Source: Geobacter sp. (GTDB taxonomy: Bacteria > Desulfobacterota > Desulfuromonadia > Geobacterales > Geobacteraceae). Taken from it: a DNA stretch of 22,104 nt. Below are positions 13,895 through 22,104 of this stretch, piece by piece. The translations under genes and the position numbers were made by a program. The stretch lies in contig RPRC01000130.1 of assembly GCA_003857395.1 (NCBI GenBank), positions 1 through 22,104 of the forward strand. The letters are read 5' to 3'. Numbering within the stretch: position 1 is the first letter of the stretch; each line of letters begins with the position of its first letter. The notes below the pieces were generated by a model. The model saw nothing but the letters and a program-made list of their open reading frames with translations. It was not told where the DNA came from and made no database searches.

Positions 13895-14201
13895 AATCGG
13901 AGACCGTGACATCTATAAGTCTACCCTATTTTTTGCACATGACATGTCTCCGCCCCACATCGGCGCCGGTGACGAACATTCAATGCACAATCCCCCCCCA
14001 ACAAGTACATTGGATTCCTAGTAGGAGTAAGAATAAGTCAGTAATGAATCACGGCATTCCACTTGTCTTTTTCAGCAATCTTCTATAGCTTTGATACGTA
14101 TTGCAGCATTAACCTTAACGAACCAGGGAACACATGTGGACAGGTTATTACACCCCGCGAACCACTCACGAGCGTCTGGTTATTTTCGCCGGAAAACCCT
14201 A
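13895..14201. other. 307-bp intergenic stretch between divergent operons
   Basis: No gene recognised. An open plus-strand frame begins at 14091, but it only extends the lipoprotein gene upstream of its signal peptide. A weak plus-strand promoter pair TTGTCT ... TATAGC (about 14061-14088, 15-16 nt spacing) could serve the TPR lipoprotein operon. An eight-C run lies near 13991-13998. No convincing hairpin or repeat was seen. Confidence 0.4.
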
Positions 14202-15920
14202 ATGAAAACTATTGTAGCCAGTGCCACCCTCATACTGTTGTTTCTTCCGGCGTGTTCCCTCAATCAAATGGTGACGACAGAACTCACCGCCGACCCGCCC
14301 CCCCGGATGATTGAAACCAAGAAAGAATCCCGCGGCCTGTATGTCTATTCCCTCTCACGATTACGCATCCTGGAAGGAGACCCCGAAGGCGCACTCATTC
14401 TGTTGCGGGAAGCACTTGCGGAGGATCCCAAATCACCATTTCTCCACACAAAGGTAGCGGAAGCCTACCTGAAGCTGAACAACCCTCAAGAAGCCATCGA
14501 TGCCTGCGAAACGGCCATCCAGTTCGACCCGAAATTTCGTCGCGCCCATATGCTCCTCGGCATGATACTGGCGGCAACCGGAAAAGACCAGGAGGCAATA
14601 CCTCATTTCGTCAAGGCGCAGGAACTGGATCCTGACAAGGAAGACGCGGTTATCAATCTGGCGGTATCGTACCTCAAGGTATACGAGTACGAAGAAGCGG
14701 TCAAGGTCTTGAAAAACCTTTTGAAGAAATCTCCCGATTCGGCACTCGGCTACTACTACCTTGGCAAATCCTACGAACGGATGAAACTTTACCGTGACGC
14801 AACCACCTACTATCGCAAAGCTCTCGAGCTGAAACCGGATTTCGAGCAGGCGTTGATTGATCTGGGACTCTCTCTGGAAAATACCAGCCGCTATGACGAG
14901 GCTGCCGGGATTTTTCAGGAAGTCCTCACCCTCAACCCCTTGAATCAGAACGTGGCGCAGCACCTCGTCCAACTATATATTCAGCAGCAGCGCCTTGAAG
15001 ACGCTCTTACACTTCTGAAAACCCTGTCCTTCGAAGGGATCGAGGGACAGGAGGTACGGCGCAAGATAGGACTGATCTATCTGGAGCTGGAAAAATACGA
15101 CGAAGCAATCCAGGAGTTTTCAGCAATCCTTGCCCAGAATCCCGAGGCGGACCCGATCCGACTGTACCTGGCAACCTGTTATGCGGAAAAGAAAGAGTAC
15201 GACAAGTCCATCGAAGAGTTCGGAAAAATCGCAGTTTCCTCCGCGCTCTATTTTGACGCACTGGGCCAGATTGCCTTCCTTTACAAGGAAAAGGGCGAGC
15301 CAGAACGAGCGATCTCACTGTTGAAGGACGCCATTGCCAAAAACCAGGGAAAGCCCGAACTCTATCTTTACCTTTCCGGCATTTACGAATCACTTGATCA
15401 ACCGTCCGAAGGGCTGAAAGTCCTGACCGCAGTGGAGAAAAAGTTTGCCGACAACACTGCCATCCAATTCCGCATCGCTGTCCTTTACGACAAGATCGGT
15501 AACAAGGAAGCATCCATCAGCCGCTTGAAAAAAGTTATCAGCTTCAACCCGGACGACGCCCAGGCCCTCAACTACCTCGGCTATACCTACGCAGAAATGG
15601 GCACAAACCTGGAGGAGGCATTACGCCTCCTGAAAAAGGCTGTCGAGCTTCGGCCTGATGACGGGTTCATCCGTGACAGTCTCGGTTGGGCGTACTTCAA
15701 GTTAAAACGCTATGATGAAGCAATCGCCAATCTTGAGAAAGCCGTAAAGCAGGCGGATAACGACCCCACCATTCTCGAGCACCTTGCGGATGTCTATGAA
15801 GCGAAGGGCGACTACCCCCGTGCGAAGCTGTTCTACCAGAAGGTGTTAAAGGTCGATCCGGAAAACAAAGGCGTGGCAAAAAAACTGAACGCGCTCAGGA
15901 AAGCAAAAGGTCCGCAATGA
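14202..15920 (+). CDS. TPR-repeat lipoprotein
   Basis: 572 aa. Residues 1-18 form a lipoprotein signal peptide ending in LFLPAC (lipobox, Cys18). Ser at +2 predicts outer-membrane placement if Lol-type sorting applies. From about residue 50 to the end it is a nearly continuous array of some 14-15 tetratricopeptide repeats, for example EAIDACETAIQFDPKFRRAH and YYYLGKSYERMKLYRDATTY. It is therefore a long protein-interaction superhelix in the periplasm, with no enzymatic domain seen. ATG 14202 is chosen because the signal peptide starts there; the 37 codons upstream are not signal-like. It overlaps the solute-binding lipoprotein gene by ATGA, so the two are made together. The role is unknown. 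Similar proteins act as assembly or scaffolding factors. Confidence 0.9.
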   Translation: MKTIVASATLILLFLPACSLNQMVTTELTADPPPRMIETKKESRGLYVYSLSRLRILEGDPEGALILLREALAEDPKSPFLHTKVAEAYLKLNNPQEAIDACETAIQFDPKFRRAHMLLGMILAATGKDQEAIPHFVKAQELDPDKEDAVINLAVSYLKVYEYEEAVKVLKNLLKKSPDSALGYYYLGKSYERMKLYRDATTYYRKALELKPDFEQALIDLGLSLENTSRYDEAAGIFQEVLTLNPLNQNVAQHLVQLYIQQQRLEDALTLLKTLSFEGIEGQEVRRKIGLIYLELEKYDEAIQEFSAILAQNPEADPIRLYLATCYAEKKEYDKSIEEFGKIAVSSALYFDALGQIAFLYKEKGEPERAISLLKDAIAKNQGKPELYLYLSGIYESLDQPSEGLKVLTAVEKKFADNTAIQFRIAVLYDKIGNKEASISRLKKVISFNPDDAQALNYLGYTYAEMGTNLEEALRLLKKAVELRPDDGFIRDSLGWAYFKLKRYDEAIANLEKAVKQADNDPTILEHLADVYEAKGDYPRAKLFYQKVLKVDPENKGVAKKLNALRKAKGPQ

Positions 15921-17539
15921 AAGGGAAGTTCGTTGCTTTTCTTCTTCTCATTACCGCAGTCCTTCTCGCCTCCTGCGACAGCAGCCCGCGGCAGAGTCCC
16001 GTTCCGGCCAGAGGGGCGGATATACCCGCCTATGGCGACAGCCTGGTTGACGGTACTATTGGCGAGCCATCGAACCTCATCCCAATTCTTTCCGCCGACA
16101 GTGCCTCCCATGATGTTGCCGGCCTCATCTACAACGGCCTTCTCAAGTACGACAAGGAGTTGAATCTGGTGGGTGACCTTGCCGAGTCGTGGGAGGTGTC
16201 CGGCAACGGCCTCATGATTACCTTTCATCTCCGCAAAGGCGTACAATGGCATGACGGTGCCGACTTCACCTCACGGGATGTTCTCTACACCTACCGGGTC
16301 ACCATCGACCCAAAGACCCCGACGGCCTATGCCGAGGATTTCAAACAGGTAAAGAAAGCCGAAGCACCCGACCCGTACACCTTCCGGGTGACCTACGAGA
16401 AACCTTTCGCACCTGCGCTGCCGTCCTGGGGCATGGCAATCCTTCCGGCTCACCTTCTGGAGGGAAAGGATATCACCAAAAGCCCCCTCTCCCGCTCCCC
16501 GGTGGGAACGGGCCCCTACCGATTGAAAGAGTGGGTCGCCGGACAGAAGATTGTCCTCCAATCTTTCCACGGTTATTTCGAAGGCCGGCCCCATATCGAC
16601 CGCTACGTCTACCGGATCATCCCGGACAGCTCCACCATGTATATGGAATTGAAGTCGGGAGGACTGGACATGATGTCCCTTACTCCGGTCCAGTACCGGC
16701 GCCAGACCGACTCCCCCGAATTCAAGGAACGTTTTCAGAAATACCGCTATCCGGCATCGTCCTACGTTTATCTGGGATACAATCTCAGACACCCGCTATT
16801 CAAGGACAAAAGGGTTCGACAGGCCCTCACCTCGGCAATCAACAAGGAAGAGATCATCCAGGGCGTCCTTCTGGGAATGGGGCAGATTGCCCATGGGCCT
16901 TACAAACCGGGAACCTGGGCCTATTCAGCGAATGTCAGGGATTTCGGTTATAATCCTTCAAAAGCCCGGCAGCTACTTGCCGAAGCAGGATGGAAGGATC
17001 GGAACAGTGCGGGAACCCTGGTAAAGGACGGGCGGCCCTTCCAGTTCACGATTCTGACCAACCAGGGGAATAGCGAGCGTTTGAAGGCAGCCCAGATCAT
17101 TCAGCAGCGGCTCAAGGATGTGGGAATAGAGGTTAAGATCCGGGTTGTGGAATGGGCATCCTTTCTCAGCCAGTTTATCGATCCGGGGAATTTCGAGGCC
17201 GTCATTCTCGGCTGGACAATTACCCCCGATCCCGATCTCTACGATGTCTGGCACTCCAGTAAAACCGGTCCCAAGGAACTGAATTTCATCGGATTCAAGA
17301 ACCCGGAGATAGATTCCCTAATCGAAAAGGGTCGAACAACATTCAATCGTAACCAGCGACGGGAATGTTATTTCCGCATTCAGGAAATCCTGGCGGAAGA
17401 GCAGCCTTACACCTTCCTCTACGTTCCTGATGCCCTGCCGGTGGTCAGTGCCCGCTTCCATGGCATCAAGCCGGCGCCTGCCGGAATCACCTATAACTTC
17501 ATTCACTGGTATGTGCCGAAGGCGGAGCAGGTGTATTAG
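15917..17539 (+). CDS. ABC transporter substrate-binding lipoprotein, oligopeptide/dipeptide family (SBP_bac_5)
   Basis: 540 aa. The signal peptide ends in LLASC (Cys20), so it is a lipoprotein. Asp at +2 is the inner-membrane retention residue in E. coli, which would suit a binding protein working next to its permeases. The fold is clear from DGTIGEPSNLIPIL, GDLAESWEVSGNGLMITFHLRKGVQWHDG near residues 75-103, SPVGTGPYRLKEW, and the C-terminal FEAVILGWTITPDPDLYDVWHSS. The ligand is probably a peptide, but this family also binds nickel, heme precursors, sugars and others, so specificity is open. It starts at ATG 15917, overlapping the TPR stop. The permeases follow after a 183-bp gap that contains a REPIN-like repeat. 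Confidence 0.92.
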   Translation: MKGKFVAFLLLITAVLLASCDSSPRQSPVPARGADIPAYGDSLVDGTIGEPSNLIPILSADSASHDVAGLIYNGLLKYDKELNLVGDLAESWEVSGNGLMITFHLRKGVQWHDGADFTSRDVLYTYRVTIDPKTPTAYAEDFKQVKKAEAPDPYTFRVTYEKPFAPALPSWGMAILPAHLLEGKDITKSPLSRSPVGTGPYRLKEWVAGQKIVLQSFHGYFEGRPHIDRYVYRIIPDSSTMYMELKSGGLDMMSLTPVQYRRQTDSPEFKERFQKYRYPASSYVYLGYNLRHPLFKDKRVRQALTSAINKEEIIQGVLLGMGQIAHGPYKPGTWAYSANVRDFGYNPSKARQLLAEAGWKDRNSAGTLVKDGRPFQFTILTNQGNSERLKAAQIIQQRLKDVGIEVKIRVVEWASFLSQFIDPGNFEAVILGWTITPDPDLYDVWHSSKTGPKELNFIGFKNPEIDSLIEKGRTTFNRNQRRECYFRIQEILAEEQPYTFLYVPDALPVVSARFHGIKPAPAGITYNFIHWYVPKAEQVY

Positions 17540-17545
17540 GCGTCA

Positions 17546-17605
17546 GTAGGGGCAGGCCCCTGTGCCTGCCCACCAAAAAGGGCACCCACAGGGGGGTGCC
17601 CCTAC
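17546..17605. repeat. second REPIN-like palindrome, inside the transporter locus
   Basis: A 60-bp unit with GTAG at the left end and CTAC at the right. The left half folds as GGGCAGGC / GCCTGCCC and the right half as GGGCACC / GGTGCCC, separated by ACCAAAAA. The outer GTAGGGGCA / TGCCCCTAC also pair. The organisation matches 4124-4170, but the sequence is a different family. Placed between the binding-protein and permease genes, it could stabilise the upstream message. Nothing else is recognised in 17606-17722. Confidence 0.75.
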
Positions 17606-17722
17606 ATATCAAATGCAATTTTTACTGTAGAATGTGATGATGGAAATCCTTAGACCAAAAACTTAAGAACGGGAAGCAATATCTTCTCGCCATGAACTTC
17701 GAACCAAGAACCACTGACAACC

Positions 17723-18703
17723 ATGCTAACCTATCTCATAAAACGACTATTGATGCTGATACCGCTCCTGTTCGGGATCACCCTGATCACCTTTGCGGTG
17801 ATCCATCTGGCACCCGGCGAGCCGGTCGACATGCAGACCGCCATGAACCCCAAGGTTTCAGCCGAGGCTCGCCAGAAGATGCGGGAATTCTACGGACTCG
17901 ACAAGCCGCTCCACGTCCAGTATGTCACCTGGCTCGGACGCATGGCCCACCTCGACTTCGGTCGGTCCTTCGCACCTGATAACCGCCGGGTTACCGACAA
18001 GATCGTCGAACGGATTCCAATTACTCTCAGCCTCAACATCATCGCCCTGGTCCTGGAGTTCGGCCTTGCTATCCCGATTGGAATACTGGCCGCGGTGCGC
18101 CGGGATACCCTCCTGGATAAAGGCATCACCGTCTTCGTCTTCCTCGGGTTCGCAATCCCAACCTTCTGGCTGGCGCTCCTCCTGATGTATTTCTTCGGAG
18201 TGAAACTTGCCTGGCTCCCGATCTCTGGTCTCCATTCGCTGGGAAGCGAACTCCTTGGTCCGGTTGCATGGTTCTGGGATCTGGCAAAACACCTGATCCT
18301 GCCGGTGGGCATTGCCACCTTCGGCAGTCTGGCCGGACTGTCACGCTACATGCGCTCCACCATGCTTGAGGTAATCCGCCAGGACTATATCACCACGGCA
18401 CGGGCCAAGGGCCTTTCCGAGAGAGTTGTGATCTACCGGCATGCTCTTAGAAACGCACTGCTGCCGGTCGTTACCCTGCTCGGCTTTTCCCTGCCGGGAC
18501 TCATCGGCGGCAGCGTCATCTTTGAGACGATCTTCGCCATTCCTGGCATGGGCCAGCTCTTCTACACTGGGGTCATGTCCCGGGATTACCCCCTTGTCAT
18601 GGGCATCCTGGTAATCGGCGCATTTCTCACCCTTATCGGAAATCTCCTTGCTGATATCTGTTATTCTTTTGCAGATCCGCGCATCCGCCACGGGCGAGCT
18701 TAA
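17723..18703 (+). CDS. ABC transporter permease, DppB/OppB type
   Basis: 326 aa, six predicted membrane segments. Seen: the N-terminal [24 protein letters not shown] helix, the large periplasmic loop with [15 protein letters not shown], and the cytoplasmic EAA-type coupling loop [23 protein letters not shown], which docks on the ATPases. It ends [11 protein letters not shown], standard for the family. It forms a heterodimer with the next gene product. ATG 17723 has only a weak ribosome site. The gap to the next gene is 11 bp, so the two permeases form one unit. Confidence 0.94.
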   Translation: MLTYLIKRLLMLIPLLFGITLITFAVIHLAPGEPVDMQTAMNPKVSAEARQKMREFYGLDKPLHVQYVTWLGRMAHLDFGRSFAPDNRRVTDKIVERIPITLSLNIIALVLEFGLAIPIGILAAVRRDTLLDKGITVFVFLGFAIPTFWLALLLMYFFGVKLAWLPISGLHSLGSELLGPVAWFWDLAKHLILPVGIATFGSLAGLSRYMRSTMLEVIRQDYITTARAKGLSERVVIYRHALRNALLPVVTLLGFSLPGLIGGSVIFETIFAIPGMGQLFYTGVMSRDYPLVMGILVIGAFLTLIGNLLADICYSFADPRIRHGRA

Positions 18704-18714
18704 GGAACCAAGCC

Positions 18715-19569
18715 ATGTCATTTAAAACCTCCTATTTCTATACGGTCTTCTGGCAGCGTTTTCGTCGCAACCGTTTCGCCATGGCAGGCGCCTGTATTGT
18801 CATAGGCCTCTTCCTCCTCTCCCTCCTGGCACCACTCATTACCCCCTGCGACCCAACGACAATTGATGCCTACCACGTTCTTCTGCCACCTTCGGCAACG
18901 CATTGGATGGGCACCGACGAACTGGGTCGAGACGTCCTCACGCGGGTGATCTACGGAGCCAGGATATCACTCAAGGTCGGATTTGTGGCAGTCGGGATTG
19001 CCATTACCATAGGAACCGTGGTCGGCCTGCTCTCAGGTTACTACGGAGGCTGGGTGGACGCCATCCTGATGCGTGTCGTCGACATCATGCTCTGTTTCCC
19101 CACCTTTTTCCTGATTCTTGCCGTTATTGCGCTGCTTGAGCCGTCCATCTGGTATATCATGCTGATTATCGGCGTTACCGGCTGGATGGGAGTGGCCAGG
19201 CTGGTAAGGGCCGAGGTTCTCTCCATCAAGGAGCGGGACTATATTACCGCTGCACGGTCCATTGGTGCCTCAAACAGCAGGATCATCTTCCGGCACATCC
19301 TGCCGAACGCCGCAGCACCGGTGTTTGTTGCCGCAACGCTGGGAGTAGCAGGAGCCATCCTCACCGAATCGGCCCTCTCATTTCTCGGCATCGGAGTCCA
19401 GCCCCCTACTCCTAGCTGGGGCAACATCCTCACCTCCGGCAAGGATTACCTGGAATTTGCCTGGTGGCTCTCGCTCTTCCCGGGAGTTGCCATCCTGGTC
19501 ACCGTTCTGGCGTACAACCTGCTCGGAGAAGGCATTCGGGACGCCCTCGATCCACGCCTGCAAAGGTAA
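18715..19569 (+). CDS. ABC transporter permease, DppC/OppC type
   Basis: 284 aa. Seen: the N-terminal region WQRFRRNRFAMAGACIVIGLFLLSLLAPLI, then HWMGTDELGRDVLTRVIYGARISL, which marks the DppC family, and the EAA-type loop AARSIGASNSRIIFRHILPN. It ends with LLGEGIRDALDPRLQR, a canonical terminus. AAGGA precedes ATG 18715. It is the partner of the DppB-like permease. The usual next genes, dppD and dppF ATPases, are absent; the next gene is unrelated, 42 bp on. The transporter must borrow ATPases encoded elsewhere or be incomplete. Confidence 0.94.
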   Translation: MSFKTSYFYTVFWQRFRRNRFAMAGACIVIGLFLLSLLAPLITPCDPTTIDAYHVLLPPSATHWMGTDELGRDVLTRVIYGARISLKVGFVAVGIAITIGTVVGLLSGYYGGWVDAILMRVVDIMLCFPTFFLILAVIALLEPSIWYIMLIIGVTGWMGVARLVRAEVLSIKERDYITAARSIGASNSRIIFRHILPNAAAPVFVAATLGVAGAILTESALSFLGIGVQPPTPSWGNILTSGKDYLEFAWWLSLFPGVAILVTVLAYNLLGEGIRDALDPRLQR

Positions 19570-19611
19570 CCCACAGACCCGCTACATGATATAGTGCGAG
19601 GAGATAGTATT

Positions 19612-20097
19612 TTGAAACAATTCAATAGAAACGATTTTACCATCGGCTCCCTGGAAGACGAACTACGCGTTGACGATCTCTGCCGAAAACTCCTGAAAGA
19701 TTTTCACCAGCATCTCCTTCGGAACGGCGTGCCTCCCCTCGATGCAGGAACCATGGCTCACGGAGCAGATTATTATCTTCGCGACTATCTGGTCTCGGCG
19801 CGGAGCCGGAATCTTTTCCAGGAAAAAGAGGGGGATGTCCGCACCTTTGCGGCAACATGGTATATCGTTTCCACCTTGGAGCCAAAGGCCGAAGTGTTGG
19901 AAGGGCACTTGAGCGGAGTGAGGGAATTCTATCGTTTTCTCCATTCGCAAGGACTGATCTCCGGGGAGTATCTCAGCCAGATCGAGAAGGAATGCGACGG
20001 CATTAGCTGGTATACTGAACGAATCGAGTCGTTCTGGAATATTCGCGATGATGGCTACCTGGCTTGGGAACGCGAATGCTCCCTGAAGGAAAGGTGA
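19612..20097 (+). CDS. unrecognised 161-aa protein
   Basis: I do not recognise the family. From TTG 19612, with GAGGAG 8 nt upstream, it gives MKQFNRNDFTIGSLEDELRV and a soluble, mostly helical, acidic protein without signal peptide or membrane segment. A GTG at 19594 is in frame, but it would place the strong ribosome site inside the gene. The C-terminal half contains LEGHLSGVREFYRFLHSQGLIS, faintly like the SAM-like core-binding domain of tyrosine recombinases, but no catalytic domain follows. Clear ribosome site, position and open frame make it a real gene. It lies between the DppC-like permease and the DUF815 ATPase on the same strand and is probably co-transcribed with one or both. Confidence 0.7.
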   Translation: MKQFNRNDFTIGSLEDELRVDDLCRKLLKDFHQHLLRNGVPPLDAGTMAHGADYYLRDYLVSARSRNLFQEKEGDVRTFAATWYIVSTLEPKAEVLEGHLSGVREFYRFLHSQGLISGEYLSQIEKECDGISWYTERIESFWNIRDDGYLAWERECSLKER

Positions 20098-20197
20098 ATC
20101 CGGGACAGCTAGGCATGGATGCGAAGCAGCACGCAACAGCGACTCAACCGAATTCAAACAGATCCAATCACGAATCTGAAACAAGAGACAGGTACTA

Positions 20198-21094
20198 ATG
20201 AAAAGTGACGAAACAAAAAACTGGTATGAAATTATCAACAAGGTAGACCGGCTCCTCGACCGTTTTGAGGCTTTTCTGGAATTGACAACCCTGCCGATCA
20301 GCACCGATTCGTCGCTCTTTGAGCAACATATCGCTTTCCGCTGGGAAAAGCGCATGGGAAAAGGTTTTCTTCAACCCATAGAGCACCCCCACATGTTCGA
20401 CTTGAACGACCTGGTGGGAGTTGACGGTGCACGGGACGAGATTGTCAGGAACACGGCCCAGTTCGTGGCAGGCTACCCCGCAAACAACGTCCTTTTATGG
20501 GGTGAGCGCGGCACGGGGAAATCTTCCTGCATAAAGGGCCTCCTCAAGCCATTCTCTCCGAAAGGACTGCGGATCATCGAGGTGCAAAAGGGCGACCTCC
20601 TCCATATTTCAGATATCCTGCGCCTGGTCAGGGGAACACCCTGGCGGTTCATTCTGTTCTGTGATGACCTTTCCTTTGAGGAAGGTGAAGCCTCTTACCG
20701 GGAGTTAAAGGCGATTCTGGAAGGGAGCATCGAAGCCAGACCGGAAAATGTCCTGCTCTACGCGACCTCCAACCGGCGTCACCTTATGCCGGAACCGATG
20801 AACGACAATCTCGGCAAAGAGATCCATCCCGAGGAAGCTATCTCGGAAAAACTCTCCCTGGCAGACCGCTTTGGTCTTACGCTCAGTTTTTACTCATTCT
20901 CCCAGGATATCTACCTCGCCATTGTCGAGCACTACGCCGAGCGACTGCGGCTCGATATCAGCCGGGGGGAGCTACGGAGCGAAGCCCTCCGCTGGGCCCT
21001 GTTCAAGGGGCAGCGCTCCGGACGTTCCGCTCGGCAGTTTATCGATGATCTGGCCGGGCGGCTCTGCATGAAGGGGACACCGCCTTTGTCTTGA
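20198..21094 (+). CDS. DUF815-family AAA+ ATPase
   Basis: 298 aa. Seen: Walker A WGERGTGKSS at 101-110, Walker B RFILFCDDLSFEEGE with Asp156-Asp157, a sensor-like LLYATSNRRHLMPEPM at about 187-201, ADRFGLTLSFYSFSQDIYLAIV in the lid region, and a C-terminal GQRSGRSARQFIDDL. This motif order is characteristic of DUF815, a family of small AAA+ ATPases without a settled function. The N-terminal 65 residues are family-typical and not a separate domain. ATG 20198 has a modest ribosome site (GAGACAGG). It lies 100 bp after the unrecognised gene, with no terminator between, so co-transcription is possible. Confidence 0.88.
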   Translation: MKSDETKNWYEIINKVDRLLDRFEAFLELTTLPISTDSSLFEQHIAFRWEKRMGKGFLQPIEHPHMFDLNDLVGVDGARDEIVRNTAQFVAGYPANNVLLWGERGTGKSSCIKGLLKPFSPKGLRIIEVQKGDLLHISDILRLVRGTPWRFILFCDDLSFEEGEASYRELKAILEGSIEARPENVLLYATSNRRHLMPEPMNDNLGKEIHPEEAISEKLSLADRFGLTLSFYSFSQDIYLAIVEHYAERLRLDISRGELRSEALRWALFKGQRSGRSARQFIDDLAGRLCMKGTPPLS

Positions 21095-21253
21095 ACGGGC
21101 AAATAAATCGAGGGGTTGCGCGGAGGCGACACTGGTACGCCGCACAAGCAAAGCCGAAGATTGACACCGCCAGGGTGCCAGGCTCCGCCTGAAGCTAGCT
21201 CTCCTGCCGCCATAAACCTGCCTGCGAACCTGCCTTCAAACTGTGGTCTGCGA
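21095..21253. other. intergenic stretch between convergent genes, no clear terminator
   Basis: 159 bp between the DUF815 gene (+) and the cupin gene (-). I see no canonical hairpin with T-run, only short complementary words (GCGGAG near 21119 and CTCCGC near 21182). No gene was recognised. Confidence 0.4.
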
Positions 21254-21586
21254 TTATGCTCGAATCATCACCAGAAGCATTGTAAACCGTGTGTCTGACC
21301 GCAAGGCATGAGGTTTGTCAGCCGGCATGATGATGATCTCACCCGCTTTTACCGTATGTTTTTCTCCGGAAATGGTTACCTCAGCCTCCCCGTCAACAAT
21401 CTGTACAAAAGCATCAAAAGGTGCGGTATGTTCACTGAGGCCCTGCCCCGCGTCAAAAGAGAAAAGCGTAATCGTACCGATACCCCGATCAACGAGAGTC
21501 TTGCTGACTACAGATCCTTCCTGATAGGAAACAAGGCTCTTCAGATCCAATGCCTGACCGAGAAAACTTTCCTGTGTCTTTGCCAT
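21254..21586 (-). CDS. small cupin-domain protein
   Basis: 110 aa, a single cupin_2-type barrel. Seen: the first cupin motif region AGQGLSEHTAPFDAFVQIVDGEAEV at about 47-71 and the second GEIIIMPADKPHALRS at about 87-102. The usual HxH pair is replaced by a single His followed by TAP, while His in the second motif is kept. Metal binding, if any, uses a reduced ligand set, as in several small cupins. It is cytoplasmic, with an unknown ligand. The start is ATG 21586, with GGAG 9 nt upstream. It is a single gene, divergent from the ROK kinase. Confidence 0.85.
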   Translation of the reverse strand: MAKTQESFLGQALDLKSLVSYQEGSVVSKTLVDRGIGTITLFSFDAGQGLSEHTAPFDAFVQIVDGEAEVTISGEKHTVKAGEIIIMPADKPHALRSDTRFTMLLVMIRA

Positions 21587-21701
21587 AGTTGTGTTCTCCT
21601 TTCACTCAGAACTGCCTGAGAAAACAGGGGTTCTTTTCCTCAAGGCTAGATGTAATCCTTCTTGGTTAAAAAGACTGTACCACACACGAGGAGATCCACT
21701 C

Positions 21702-21728
21702 ATGACCCAGGTCAAGAAATCTGGATGA
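21702..21728 (+). other. 8-codon mini-ORF with a strong ribosome site upstream of the ROK kinase
   Basis: ACGAGGAGATCCACTC precedes ATG 21702, which opens MTQVKKSG and stops at TGA 21726-21728. The ribosome site is good and the reading frame minimal. It could be a leader peptide or the remains of a lost gene start. No attenuator structure was recognised between it and the kinase. Confidence 0.25.
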
Positions 21729-21863
21729 TTCAACTAGAATAAATTAGCTGCGATTGAACAAATGGAATCTTCCGTTATGATGTATCCTGAAAAGGAGCTG
21801 CCCTCCGACCCGAATAACGGGACGATGAAGGCCACGCACCTCACCCATCCCCGGGAGCAGAAC

Positions 21864-22104
21864 ATGATAAAAAAATCTGTGGTACTTGGAATCGACATCG
21901 GGGGAACAACATCTTCCTTCGGTTTCGTTGAACATGACGGAACTTGTCTCGCCGAGACGACACTTCCCACCCTGCCTCATGAACCGGCAGAAAATCTAGT
22001 GGAGCGTCTCTGCACGCAAGCACGTGAAAAATTCAGGCAGTATGCTGCAAGCCACGCGCTGAAAGGAATCGGCATTGGCGCTCCGAACGCCAATTACTAC
22101 ACAG
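21864..22104 (+). CDS. ROK-family sugar kinase (glucokinase-like), N-terminal part (cut by window end)
   Basis: About 80 N-terminal residues are visible: VVLGIDIGGTTSSFGFVEHDG, with the phosphate-binding DIGGTT motif, and GIGIGAPNANYYT at the window edge. Both are typical of ROK kinases that phosphorylate glucose or related sugars with ATP; glucokinase is the likeliest role, but specificity motifs lie outside the window. ATG 21864 follows CGGGAGCAGAAC and sits right before the conserved first strand. In-frame ATGs at 21762, 21777, 21780 and 21825 would add a hydrophilic extension with no family support. Confidence 0.85.
   Translation, partial: MIKKSVVLGIDIGGTTSSFGFVEHDGTCLAETTLPTLPHEPAENLVERLCTQAREKFRQYAASHALKGIGIGAPNANYYT

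Overview
The window reads as a chromosomal segment of a Geobacter-like member of the Desulfuromonadota (class-level inference from protein resemblance, gene mix and base composition, not from a marker gene). It carries CmoA/CmoB, EttA and Lgt, an Rsb-type regulatory cassette, and a dipeptide-type transporter preceded by a TPR lipoprotein.

Layout. Positions 1-334 hold the C-terminal end of a Gfo/Idh/MocA oxidoreductase (+). Positions 377-2062 hold a long nucleotide-sugar dehydrogenase (-). Then comes cmoA-cmoB (-, overlapping by ATGA), followed by terminators, for wobble-uridine modification of tRNA. Positions 4040-7755 form an accessory patch: a REPIN-like palindrome, an mqsR-mqsA toxin-antitoxin pair, a decayed leucine-rich-repeat gene (-), a RAYT-type Y1 transposase inside a 57-bp perfect inverted repeat, a 5'-truncated chemotaxis receptor (+), and about 350 bp of unclear DNA. 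A bidirectional terminator closes the patch. ettA (-) and lgt (+) follow, divergent, with a good promoter and a strong hairpin at the likely 5' end of the lgt message.

Positions 10542-13787 are a four-gene minus-strand operon: a two-domain APH-like/P-loop kinase, an RsbU-like PP2C phosphatase, a STAS anti-anti-sigma factor and an RsbW-like kinase. This is a complete partner-switching set with no sigma factor beside it. Positions 14202-19569 (+) carry a TPR lipoprotein translationally coupled to an OppA/DppA-like lipoprotein, a second REPIN-like palindrome, and the two permeases. No transporter ATPase gene is present. They are followed by an unrecognised 161-aa protein and a DUF815 AAA+ ATPase. 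The window ends with a small cupin gene (-) and the start of a ROK-family sugar kinase (+).

Most genes are ordinary core functions. The parts most worth a second look are the RAYT element joining two unrelated broken genes, the REPIN-like palindromes, the Rsb operon with its coupled kinase and intercistronic hairpin, the MqsA variant lacking half of its zinc ligands, and the ATPase-less transporter locus. I found no CRISPR array, tRNA, rRNA or prophage.
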